Origin: Yoonia vestfoldensis
GTDB taxonomy: Bacteria; Pseudomonadota; Alphaproteobacteria; Rhodobacterales; Rhodobacteraceae
Direction of reading: 5' to 3'
Assembly (NCBI RefSeq): GCF_002158905.1
Contig: NZ_CP021431.1
Location: forward strand, 1,054,001-1,118,000
DNA length: 64,000 nucleotides
The notes under the pieces are model-generated. The model did no database searches. It was not told the DNA's origin and saw only the letters and a program-made list of their open reading frames with translations. The position numbers and the translations under genes are program-made. Shown here piece after piece: positions 54,287 to 61,832 of this stretch (its first letter is position 1; each line of letters begins with the position of its first letter).

Positions 54287-54784
54287 TCAGCCCTGTGCCC
54301 GGCGCATCCGCGCCAGCGTGCCGTCGCGCAGCACGAACTGGTGGTAGAGCGCGCCGACCACATGCAGGGCGATCAGTGCCAGCAGGACAATCTTCAACAC
54401 ATTGTGCCCCTGCGCCGCGGCATCGACCCCGCCAAACCACGCGACCGAGCCGCTGAGCGGCATCAGGATCATCAGCGCGTAGAGGCCCACATGGGTAAGC
54501 TTGGCGAGGATACCCTGCACCTTGTTGGCCTCGATCGCCGGGGGCACACCGCGCCGGGCGCGCAGGGTCAGCCGCCATAGCGCGAAGATCAGCACCAGCG
54601 CGCCGCCCGCCACATGGGCCAGCACGAGCGGGTCGAACCCTGCCTCCAGCCCGTCGGTGATGCGGTCCCAAGCGGCCGACATCGCGTCCTTGAAGAAGTA
54701 TTGCTGCGCGATCAGCGCGAAGACGAGCCAGTGCAGCGCGATCTGCAGGCGGGAATAGCCGGTGGGGGCGGTTGTGATGGGCAT
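54287..54784 (-). CDS. Cytochrome b561 family protein leading an RND operon
   Basis: A 165-residue four-helix cytochrome b561 with candidate heme ligands in LQIALHWLVFAL, LVLAHVAGGAL, LTHVGLYALM and LIALHVVGALYHQF. It is the first gene of an operon with an RND adaptor and pump, which is an unusual partnership; it may couple quinol oxidation or superoxide handling to efflux conditions (inference). The promoter, with a probable TetR operator in its spacer, lies just upstream at 54841-54869. Confidence 0.9.
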   Translation of the reverse strand: MPITTAPTGYSRLQIALHWLVFALIAQQYFFKDAMSAAWDRITDGLEAGFDPLVLAHVAGGALVLIFALWRLTLRARRGVPPAIEANKVQGILAKLTHVGLYALMILMPLSGSVAWFGGVDAAAQGHNVLKIVLLALIALHVVGALYHQFVLRDGTLARMRRAQG

Positions 54785-54840
54785 GGCGGGGTCCTTTCGG
54801 TCTGGGTGCGCGACTCGTGATGGAGGTTGCGGTTGCCGAC

Positions 54841-54869
54841 AGTATATGTTAGTGAGTTATAACTAACAA
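54841..54869 (-). promoter_or_regulatory. Promoter of the b561/RND operon with embedded TetR operator
   Basis: On the minus strand TTGTTA (54869-54864) and TATACT (54846-54841) are 17 bases apart, a good sigma-70 promoter. Within it GTTAGT-N8-ACTAAC (54848-54867) is a perfect inverted repeat, with an inner AGTTATAACT palindrome. It lies 13 bases before the divergent tetR start. Binding by TetR would block the RND promoter and probably its own. Confidence 0.75.
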
Positions 54870-54879
54870 GAGGTGATAC

Positions 54880-55503
54880 ATGTCCGGTCGTCAGAGCGCG
54901 GAAGAGCGAAAGACACAGATCGTGGCCGAGGTGCTGCGACTGGCTGATAAGATCGGACCCGACCGGCTGAGCACCACGGATGTCGCGCGTGCCGTAGGCC
55001 TCAGCCAGCCTGCGATCTTCCGGCATTTTCCAACCAAGAGTGCGCTCTGGTTGGCGGTGGCCGAGGATATAGCGAACCGGCTTCAAGGCTCTTGGAACAA
55101 AGCCGAGGCCGGGGCCGCCGGGCCACAGGTGCGCTTGAGGGCGCTCATCGGTGCACAGCTGTCAGCCATATCTGACACGCCCGCTCTGCCGTCGATCCTG
55201 TTCTCGCGCGAGTTACAGGTAGACAACCACGCTCTACGCGACGTGTTTCGCGGTCTTCTGGCCGTGTTTCAGGGCCGCCTTGTTGCAGCGATCCGGGATA
55301 GCCAAGCGACGGGGGATCTGCGCCGCGACGTCAGCCCGGAGGATGTCGCCATCCTGCTGACATCGCTCGTGCAGGGTGTCGCCATCCGCTGGACGCTCGG
55401 CGCGCGGGGCTTTGCGCTCGTGCCTGAGGGGTTGCGGCTGTTCGACGTGCAGATGGTACTTCTACGCGTGAAGGAGGGCGCTTGCGATGAGAAAACACGA
55501 TAG
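54880..55503 (+). CDS. TetR-family repressor of the b561/RND operon
   Basis: A 207-residue regulator: N-terminal TetR helix-turn-helix (DRLSTTDVARAVGLSQPAIFRHFPTKSALW, here STTDVARAVGLSQPAIFRHF) and a C-terminal ligand domain. AAGAGGTG precedes ATG 54880. It is divergent from the efflux operon and separated by the palindromic operator. The inducer is presumably a pump substrate. Confidence 0.93.
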   Translation: MSGRQSAEERKTQIVAEVLRLADKIGPDRLSTTDVARAVGLSQPAIFRHFPTKSALWLAVAEDIANRLQGSWNKAEAGAAGPQVRLRALIGAQLSAISDTPALPSILFSRELQVDNHALRDVFRGLLAVFQGRLVAAIRDSQATGDLRRDVSPEDVAILLTSLVQGVAIRWTLGARGFALVPEGLRLFDVQMVLLRVKEGACDEKTR

Positions 55504-55879
55504 ACTGCTGCGCATTACAGGTGGAGTTGCAATTGCCTTCGGCCTTTTGACGGTTGTTTCGGGCGGCACCACGCTGCTTGGTGCGCTCGAGATGGGGGCG
55601 GTCGTGCTGTTCGTCTTATGGTTCAACACACTGGCTGGACTTGCCTATGTCGTCGCGGGCCTCGGCCTGTGGCAGGAGCGGCGATGGGCCTGGCCCCTGT
55701 CTCTTGCGATCTTCGCCGCAACGCTGTTGGTCTTCGCGGCGTTCGGGTTGCACGTGGCGCAGGGTGGCGCTTTCGAGATGCGGACGGTCTTTGCCATGGC
55801 CTTGCGCAGCGCGGTATGGGGCGCGATCGCGCTGGTGGCCCGGCAACTGCTGACCCGTCAGGCGCTTTCCGGTCGATAG
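55487..55879 (+). CDS. Small four-helix membrane protein, hypothetical
   Basis: A 130-residue hydrophobic protein with four predicted helices (GGVAIAFGLLTVVSGGTTLL, LWFNTLAGLAYVVAGLGLW, WPLSLAIFAATLLVFAAFGL, FAMALRSAVWGAIALVA). Its start lies inside the end of tetR (17-base overlap), so it is cotranscribed with the repressor. I do not recognise a family. Its 3' end overlaps the convergent nsrR gene by 22 bases. Confidence 0.75.
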   Translation: MRKHDRLLRITGGVAIAFGLLTVVSGGTTLLGALEMGAVVLFVLWFNTLAGLAYVVAGLGLWQERRWAWPLSLAIFAATLLVFAAFGLHVAQGGAFEMRTVFAMALRSAVWGAIALVARQLLTRQALSGR

Positions 55880-56271
55880 ACGCAATCGGCCAGGGTGCTG
55901 CGGTTAAGGTCGTCGATGAAGGCCGTCTCGGCATGGGCCAGCCGCGCCTTCAACCGGCAGTGCGGGGTCAGGGTGCAGGTGTTTGTGTCGGAGGCAAAGC
56001 ACTCCACCAGCGCCTGATCGGCCTCGAGCACCGCCACCACATCGCCCAGCCGGATGTCCTCGGGCGCGCGAGCCAGCATCGCGCCGCCACCACCGCCGCG
56101 CCGGGTTTGCAGAAGACCGGCTGCGGCAAGTGCCGAAATCACCTTTGCCAGATGGTTGCGCGAGATACGAAACTCCGCGGCAAGATCGGCGGCAGTGTGC
56201 GCGCGATCGGGGTCGCCTGCCATGCGCATCAGCACGCGAAGCCCGTAATCTGTGAAGGACGTGAGGCGCAT
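55858..56271 (-). CDS. nsrR: Rrf2-family nitric-oxide sensor (NsrR-like)
   Basis: A 137-residue Rrf2 regulator. The winged helix (YGLRVLMRMAGDPDRAHTAADLAAEFRISRNHL, in part TAADLAAEFRISRNHLAKVI) is followed by three cysteines spaced Cys-x7-Cys-x5-Cys (ECFASDTNTCTLTPHCRL) that would hold the [Fe-S] cluster destroyed by NO, as in NsrR. It is divergent from a hemerythrin-type repair gene and nnrS, both classical NsrR targets. IscR is excluded by the cysteine spacing and neighbours. Confidence 0.9.
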   Translation of the reverse strand: MRLTSFTDYGLRVLMRMAGDPDRAHTAADLAAEFRISRNHLAKVISALAAAGLLQTRRGGGGGAMLARAPEDIRLGDVVAVLEADQALVECFASDTNTCTLTPHCRLKARLAHAETAFIDDLNRSTLADCVYRPESA

Positions 56272-56289
56272 GGTTGCACTCCTGATTTA

Positions 56290-56340
56290 GTATTTACAAT
56301 GCGTATTATTACGGTTTAATCGGTAATTCAAATACCAATT
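56290..56340. promoter_or_regulatory. nsrR / NO-stress operon control region
   Basis: The 106-base gap is distinctly AT-rich. GGTAATTCAAATACC (56322-56336) is a GGTA-N7-TACC dyad, and GTATTTACAATGCGTATTA (56290 on) contains ATGCGTATT resembling an NsrR half-site. No FNR box is present. The assignment as NsrR operator is tentative. Confidence 0.4.
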
Positions 56341-56377
56341 CGTTCATTTAGACGACTCACTACAGAATGGATATGCC

Positions 56378-56863
56378 ATGGATGACGTTGCCACCGCCGC
56401 AGTACCGCAGGAAACCGTCGCCCTCATCGACCACATCCTGACCAACTATCACGAGATGCATAGGGCGGACCTCGCATCGCTGATCCCTCTCGCGTGCCGC
56501 GTCGAACAGGTTCACGCTGATGATCCCAACGCCCCCAAGGGGCTTGCCCAAGCCCTAACCATGCTGGCGCGTGAGATGGAGGATCACATGACCAAGGAGG
56601 AAATGATCCTGTTTCCGGCGATGCGTGCGGGCGGTGGTGCGGGCATCGAGCACCCCATTGCGGTCATGCGCGCCGACCATGACGATCACGCCGAGTCCAT
56701 CGCGCTGATCCGCAAACTGACAGCCGATCTGACGCCGCCAGAGCATGCCTGCGGCTCCTGGCGGTCGCTTTATGGCGGCACGGCGACGCTGCTTGAGGAA
56801 CTGGCTGTTCACATCGCGCTGGAGAACGACGTACTTTTTTCCCGGTTCGAGCCGGCAAGATGA
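56378..56863 (+). CDS. Hemerythrin-type iron-sulfur repair protein (DnrN/RIC-like)
   Basis: A 161-residue di-iron protein of the YtfE/ScdA/DnrN group that repairs iron-sulfur centres after NO or peroxide damage. Metal-ligand residues are visible in ILTNYHEMHRADL, MEDHMTKEEMILFP, MRADHDDHAES and EELAVHIALENDVLFSRF. It lacks the N-terminal ScdA domain, as in DnrN of denitrifiers. It opens an operon with an ATGA overlap to the folate gene, under probable NsrR control. Confidence 0.88.
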   Translation: MDDVATAAVPQETVALIDHILTNYHEMHRADLASLIPLACRVEQVHADDPNAPKGLAQALTMLAREMEDHMTKEEMILFPAMRAGGGAGIEHPIAVMRADHDDHAESIALIRKLTADLTPPEHACGSWRSLYGGTATLLEELAVHIALENDVLFSRFEPAR

Positions 56864-57555
56864 CCAAGAACGGGACATATGCCTCGCCGCCTTGCATGGC
56901 TGGAGAGGTCGATCCCGCATACGTCGACCCGCTTGGTGTCGACCCCGGGCAGGCGCGCGATGTGGCGCGCTGGCGTCGGGCCGAACGGGTACGGCTGGCC
57001 GGGCTGAGGGAGGGCCTGGGTCAGGCCGGGCGGGCGCAGGTCTCAGGCAGGATCGCGGGTCATCTGGGGAGAGTGCTGCGCCACCGTGGGGTGGGGCAGG
57101 GGACAATCCTGTCAGGCTACTGGCCGATCAAGGGGGAACCCGACCTGCGCCCGGCCATGGCCAATCTGCACGGCGCGGGCGTGACCATTGCGCTTCCGGT
57201 GGTCGAGACGCGCGCCGCGCCACTGGTGCTTCGCCGCTGGACACCCCAGACCAAGCTGGTGCGCGGCGACTGGAACATCCCTGTTCCCCCGCCCGATGCT
57301 GATATGCTGGTGCCTGATTTCGCGCTCGCGCCCTGCCTGGGGTGGACCGACGACTGTTATCGGTTGGGCTGGGGTGGGGGCTATTTCGATCGGACGCTGG
57401 CCGCGCTGACACCACGCCCCATCACCATCGGCATCGCGCTGAACGCCGCCCGCCTGCCGACGATCTTTCCGCAACCCCATGACATCCCGCTCGACCTGAT
57501 CCTGACCGAGGACGGCGTCGCTGCAACAAGACCAGACCCAAGGACACACAGATGA
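56860..57555 (+). CDS. 5-formyltetrahydrofolate cyclo-ligase
   Basis: A 231-residue enzyme that turns 5-formyl-THF into 5,10-methenyl-THF with ATP. The family core is intact: GYWPIKGEPDLRP, ALPVVETRAAPLVLRRW and the ATP-loop DCYRLGWGGGYFDRTLA. The first ~35 residues (with ASPPCMAGEVDPAYVDPLG) are an extra N-terminal segment. Its location between an NO-repair gene and nnrS (ATGA overlaps on both sides) is peculiar for a folate enzyme and suggests a link between NO damage and one-carbon metabolism. Confidence 0.9.
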   Translation: MTKNGTYASPPCMAGEVDPAYVDPLGVDPGQARDVARWRRAERVRLAGLREGLGQAGRAQVSGRIAGHLGRVLRHRGVGQGTILSGYWPIKGEPDLRPAMANLHGAGVTIALPVVETRAAPLVLRRWTPQTKLVRGDWNIPVPPPDADMLVPDFALAPCLGWTDDCYRLGWGGGYFDRTLAALTPRPITIGIALNAARLPTIFPQPHDIPLDLILTEDGVAATRPDPRTHR

Positions 57556-58757
57556 CCACCACAACCGAACAGATGCGCGCCTGGACCGGACCCGCGATCC
57601 TGACCTTCGGGTTCCGCCCGTTCTTCTTCGGCGCGGCGATCTGGGCAGCGCTGGCGATGGCACTTTGGGTGCCGATGCTGTCGGGGCACCTGACGTTGCC
57701 CACCGCTTTCGACCCCGTGTCATGGCACGCGCATGAATTTCTGTTCGGTTATCTGGGCGCCGTTGTCGCGGGGTTCCTGCTGACCGCGGTGCCGAACTGG
57801 ACCGGGCGCTTGCCGATCGTCGGCTGGCGTCTCGGGATGCTTGTGTGCCTTTGGCTGGCAGGGCGTGTGGCGATTGCGGTCTCGGGCGGCGTGCCTGCTT
57901 TGCTGGTGGCCGTGGCAGATCTTGCGTTTCCGGTTGTCTTTGCGCTGCTGATCGCGCGTGAGATCGTGGCGGGCAAGAACTGGCGCAACCTGATCGTGCT
58001 GGGGATGCTGGGGGTCTTCATCCTTGGCAATGCACTTTTCCACTGGGAGGCGGCAAAGGGCGACTACGCGGCCCAAGGCTATGGCCTGCGGCTGGGCCTT
58101 GGCGCGGGCATCATGATGATCGCCGTCATTGGCGGCCGTGTGGTGCCGTCCTTTACTCGCAACTGGCTTGTGAAACGGCGAAGCGCCGTCCTGCCCATGG
58201 CGCCGATGCAGTCCTTCGACAAGGCGGCGCTGGTGGTGCTGGCGCTGGCGCTTGTGCTGTGGGTTGCGCTGCCTCTCTGGACGCTGACCGGGCTGGCCCT
58301 TGCGCTGGCAGGCGTGTTGCACGCCCTGCGACTGGTCCGTTGGGCCGGGTATCGGACCTTTGCCGAACCGCTGGTGACGGTCCTGCACGCGGGCTATGCC
58401 TTCGTGCCGCTGGGGGCCTTGGCGCTTGCTGTGGAAATCCTGCTGCCTGGGTCCTTCGGGATGGCCGGTGCCCAGCATCTGTGGATGGCGGGGGCAATCG
58501 GGTTGATGACACTGGCTGTGATGACGCGGGCCACTTTGGGGCATACAGGGCAACCGCTGACGGCGGGGACAGGTACAGTGATGATCTATGCGGCCCTGAC
58601 CCTATCGGTACTGGCGCGGGTCGCCGCAGGAGTCTGGCCTGAGATATCCGACCCGCTGCATATGGTTGCCGGTCTTGGCTGGATCATGGCCTTTGGCGGC
58701 TTTGCGGTGATCTATGGCGCGCTGATTCTGCGTCTTCCTGCGGCCAAACGGGTGTGA
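57552..58757 (+). CDS. nnrS: NnrS, heme/copper membrane protein of NO tolerance
   Basis: A 401-residue, 12-helix protein: FGFRPFFFGAAIWAALAM near the N-terminus (FGFRPFF is the family mark), WHAHEFLFGYLGAVVAGFLLTAVPNWTG, of which HAHEFLFGYLGAVVAGFLL is visible, and MTRATLGHTGQPL near residue 330. NnrS protects cells during NO exposure and denitrification. Operon with the cyclo-ligase (ATGA overlap) and nnrU (9 bases). Confidence 0.93.
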   Translation: MTTTTEQMRAWTGPAILTFGFRPFFFGAAIWAALAMALWVPMLSGHLTLPTAFDPVSWHAHEFLFGYLGAVVAGFLLTAVPNWTGRLPIVGWRLGMLVCLWLAGRVAIAVSGGVPALLVAVADLAFPVVFALLIAREIVAGKNWRNLIVLGMLGVFILGNALFHWEAAKGDYAAQGYGLRLGLGAGIMMIAVIGGRVVPSFTRNWLVKRRSAVLPMAPMQSFDKAALVVLALALVLWVALPLWTLTGLALALAGVLHALRLVRWAGYRTFAEPLVTVLHAGYAFVPLGALALAVEILLPGSFGMAGAQHLWMAGAIGLMTLAVMTRATLGHTGQPLTAGTGTVMIYAALTLSVLARVAAGVWPEISDPLHMVAGLGWIMAFGGFAVIYGALILRLPAAKRV

Positions 58758-58766
58758 GGGACTGTC

Positions 58767-59423
58767 ATGGGCTGGCTTGAGTTCATCCTTGCTTATGCAG
58801 TGTTTTTTATCTCGCACTCCCTTCCTGTGCGCCCGCCTGTGCGCCCATGGGTGCAGGCGCGGCTGGGGCAAACAGGCTTTACACTGGCCTATTCCATGCT
58901 GTCGCTGGGTGTTCTTGGGTGGCTCATCGGCGCGGCAGGGCGCGCGCCCTATGTGCTGCTTTGGGACTGGGCGCCCTGGCACGTCCATGTGCCGCTAACT
59001 GTCATTTTGCCGGTCTGCCTGATCCTTGGGCTGAGCATTGCGCGGCCCAATCCGTTCTCGTTCGGTGGGGCGCAGAATGACCGGTTCGACCCGATGCAGC
59101 CTGGCATCGTCCGTTGGTCGCGCCATCCACTGTTGTTGGCGCTGGCACTTTGGGCCGCTGCCCATGTGGTGCCGAACGGGGATCTGGCGCATGTGATCCT
59201 CTTTGGCACCTTTGCAGCCTTTGCGCTGCTTGGGGGCCGGCTGATTGACCGCCGCAAACGGCGCGAGATGGGCGATAGGTGGCAAAGCCTGCAGGCGGCC
59301 GTCGCAGATGCCCCAATCATACCGGGCCGTTTTGCAGTGCTTCGCGTGTTGGCGGGCCTGCTGCTTTACATCGGGCTGATCTGGTTGCACCCCGTGCTGT
59401 TCGGGGTCAGTCCGCTACCCTGA
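58767..59423 (+). CDS. nnrU: NnrU-family membrane protein
   Basis: A 218-residue protein with about five helices related to isoprenylcysteine methyltransferase-like (NnrU) proteins of denitrifiers. Features include LPVRPPVRPWVQARLGQTGF, SIARPNPFSFGG and IVRWSRHPLLLALALWA. It follows nnrS in the same operon and converges on the Crp/Fnr gene with only three bases between stop codons. Molecular function is unknown. Confidence 0.88.
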   Translation: MGWLEFILAYAVFFISHSLPVRPPVRPWVQARLGQTGFTLAYSMLSLGVLGWLIGAAGRAPYVLLWDWAPWHVHVPLTVILPVCLILGLSIARPNPFSFGGAQNDRFDPMQPGIVRWSRHPLLLALALWAAAHVVPNGDLAHVILFGTFAAFALLGGRLIDRRKRREMGDRWQSLQAAVADAPIIPGRFAVLRVLAGLLLYIGLIWLHPVLFGVSPLP

Positions 59424-59426
59424 GGG

Positions 59427-60125
59427 TCACGTGGCAAAGTTATCAATCAGCGGGTTGGGCTTTGCAAAACGTTCGAGATCGTCTTGATCCGCGATCGAAA
59501 TTTGGTTGCCATCTACGCTAACCCCATAGGGCTGCAACCCCTTAAAGGCGCGGCTGAGGTTTTCGGGCGTCATGCCAAGCACCGATGCAAGCCTGCGCTT
59601 TTCAAAGCCGAGAGTGAAAACGGCCGCACCGTCAGCCTGTTTTTGTTGGCGTAACAGGTAATTCGCAAGCCGTTCAAGCGATGTTCTCAGCTTGAGATCT
59701 TTTTGGGCCTTGATCACCGACCGGTAACATTGTGCGAGTTCTGTGACGATGGCGCGGGCAAAATTCCCGTCGGCGTCAAAAATGGCGCGCACATCCTGAC
59801 TGGGGATCAGCGCGATCCGGCTTTTTTCCAACGTGCGTGCCGACATCAGATAGGGCGCGTCTTTGACTGTCGCGGCCAGAATAAATGTCGAGATAGGCCG
59901 CACCGTAGCCATGCTGGTATCCCTGCCGTTCCAATGAGACACGAGGTCGACCGAGCCGGAAAGAACGATGTGCAAAAAATCGGCAGGTTCCCCTTCGGTG
60001 ATCAATTCAATCTGGGCTGGGAAATTCTGCACATAGGCGCCGCGCATCAGGGTGGCGAAATGTTCGTCCCCCATGCCCGAAAAAAGATCTAGCATCCGAA
60101 CATCGCTGTATTCTGGATTGGGCAT
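59427..60125 (-). CDS. Crp/Fnr-family regulator of the Nnr/Dnr type
   Basis: A 232-residue regulator: N-terminal cyclic-nucleotide-binding-like sensor domain (IELITEGEPADFLHIVLSGSV, in part EGEPADFLHIVLSGSVDLV) without FNR cluster cysteines, and a C-terminal helix-turn-helix (RRLASVLGMTPENLSRAFKGL). This is the build of NnrR/DNR NO-responsive activators. ATG 60125 follows AGGGA; an upstream extension to 60332 would cover the FNR-type box. It probably governs nnrSU, narK and denitrification genes. Confidence 0.85.
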   Translation of the reverse strand: MPNPEYSDVRMLDLFSGMGDEHFATLMRGAYVQNFPAQIELITEGEPADFLHIVLSGSVDLVSHWNGRDTSMATVRPISTFILAATVKDAPYLMSARTLEKSRIALIPSQDVRAIFDADGNFARAIVTELAQCYRSVIKAQKDLKLRTSLERLANYLLRQQKQADGAAVFTLGFEKRRLASVLGMTPENLSRAFKGLQPYGVSVDGNQISIADQDDLERFAKPNPLIDNFAT

Positions 60126-60168
60126 GTCAATGTCCCTGATGGCTTGGTTGTGAATATCGCCCGCTGAC

Positions 60169-60182
60169 TTGATTAATGTCAA
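60169..60182. promoter_or_regulatory. FNR/NNR-type box upstream of the Crp/Fnr gene
   Basis: TTGAT-TAAT-GTCAA matches the FNR/NNR consensus TTGAT-N4-ATCAA at nine of ten positions. It is 44 bases upstream of the regulator start, suggesting autoregulation or control by FnrL. Confidence 0.6.
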
Positions 60183-60346
60183 CTGCGCGTTTGACTTGTG
60201 CTTTCGCAGGCGTTGATCGGTCATCGGGAAGGACCTGATAAATTTATGTAAGTCATTTATTTTAGACCAGATGAGCGTTTTGCGGCGCGTGGGCCGCAAG
60301 TGTGGTTTTCTGATGAACACGGAGTAGTTCAAAAGGAAAAACGCAA

Positions 60347-61456
60347 ATGAACAAAGTCACTTACGTTGGACTGGACGTCCATAAAGATACGATTGCCGTT
60401 GCGGTTGCGGAGGATGGCCGCAGTGGTGAGATCCGGTTCTTTGGTACGATCGCGCATTCCGCCGATTCTGTCCTGCGGCTAACCAAGCAGCTTGTGGCTG
60501 CTGGCAACACGCCGAGCTTTTGCTACGAGGCGGGCCCCTGCGGTTACGGTCTGCATCGTCACCTCACCAAACTAGGCTTTGAGTGTGCCGTTGTTGCGCC
60601 CGCGATGATCCCCCGCAAGGCTGGGGATCGGGTGAAGACTGATCGCCGGGACGCCGAGATGCTCGCGCGGCTATGGCGTGCGGGGGAGTTGACGCCGATC
60701 TGGACGCCCGATGAGGAGCAGGAAGCCATGCGTGACCTGATCCGTACCCGCAAGCAGGCGATGGATGCCGTGAAGGTAGCCAAGCAGCAGCTGCTCAGCT
60801 TCCTGCTTCGGCACGGCTTGCGATACGAGAACGGCAGCTACTGGACCAAGCGCCACCGCCGATGGTTGGCCGAGCTGCGCCGTTTCCGCTTCTCTTATCA
60901 ACAATTGGCCTTCGAGGAGTTGAAGCGCGCCGTAGATCAGGCGGAGGCGCGTGTCGCCACGCTTGATCAGGCAATTGATGAAGCTGTTCGGGATTGGCAC
61001 TTTTCTCCCGTGGTCGATGCGCTGCGCGCGTTGCGCGGCGTGAATACGATCATCGCGGCGACTGTGGTGGCCGAGATTGGTGACATCACCCGGTTTGAAA
61101 ACCCGCGTCAGCTTATGGCCTGGCTTGGGTTGGTACCGAGCGAGCATTCCAGCGGCAGCACAACGCGCCGAGGGCGGCTAACGAAGACTGGAAATGCTTT
61201 GGCGCGTACTATGCTGGTCGAAGCCGGATGGTCTTATCGTCATCCGCCGAAAGAAGGTCAGCCGTATCTCAAACGCTCAGCCCACTTGCCTCAGGAGATC
61301 AAAGATATTGGCTGGAAAGCACAGACGCGGCTTTGCAAGCGGTTCCGCCATCTGTCGAACACTGGCAAACCTCAGCCACGCGTGCTCGCGGCCATCGCGC
61401 GTGAACTCGCCGGCTTCATCTGGGACATCGCACGCAAGACGCCGTTATCCGCGTAA
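60347..61456 (+). mobile_element. IS110-family element: DEDD transposase
   Basis: A 369-residue IS110-type recombinase. N-terminal RuvC-like DEDD domain: VGLDVHKDTIAVAV (first Asp), SFCYEAGPCGYGLHRHL (Glu) and KTDRRDAEMLARLW (two Asp). The C-terminal Tnp_20 domain has LRGVNTIIAATVVAEIGDI, ARTMLVEAGWSYRHPP, with the conserved serine expected in the MAWLGLVPSEHSSG region. IS110 elements move with a guide-like bridge/seek RNA from their non-coding ends and usually leave no target duplication. It is inserted between the Crp/Fnr gene and narK without breaking either. Confidence 0.93.
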
Positions 61457-61735
61457 TGCGGCAGCTCATACTGCCTGTGCAGTACGCTGGAGATGGCGGC
61501 CATTGATAGGGAAATCCTCGGACTACGTTGGGAAACATATCCGCTCTTAGAGAGAGGTAACCCGTATCGAATTTGGTCAGGCGGTAACCAATCCGCGGAT
61601 GAGAGCATGATAATCATCGGTTCGGCCACCGTCTCCAGCGCCTGCACAGGCTACATCTTTGACCAACCCGTGTCAGCGGGGTAGATTAATCGTGTCAGGA
61701 AACCCGATAACGCTCATGAGAATGTATTTTTTGGC
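61457..61735 (+). other. Non-coding IS110 right flank, candidate bridge/seek RNA region
   Basis: About 230-280 bases with no credible gene lie between the transposase stop and narK's promoter. Local fold potential is visible, for example GCGG-taaccaat-CCGC near 61585-61600. In IS1111-type members the guide RNA lies downstream of the transposase; in IS110-type members it is upstream. Which group this belongs to, and where the element ends, cannot be told without comparison of copies. Confidence 0.4.
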
Positions 61736-61740
61736 ATTTC

Positions 61741-61754
61741 GTGATCCAGATCAA
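61741..61754. promoter_or_regulatory. FNR/NNR-type box upstream of narK
   Basis: GTGAT-CCAG-ATCAA matches TTGAT-N4-ATCAA at nine of ten positions. Its centre is about 85 bases before the narK start codon, compatible with an activator site at about -41.5 of a promoter near 61790. Anaerobic or NO-dependent induction of narK is expected. Confidence 0.65.
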
Positions 61755-61832
61755 GTTTTCTCCTGTGACACGGCATCATTTTCGGAGGCAGCCTGGAAAT
61801 AGGTCGTCAGAACAACTTGCCGGAGATGCACA

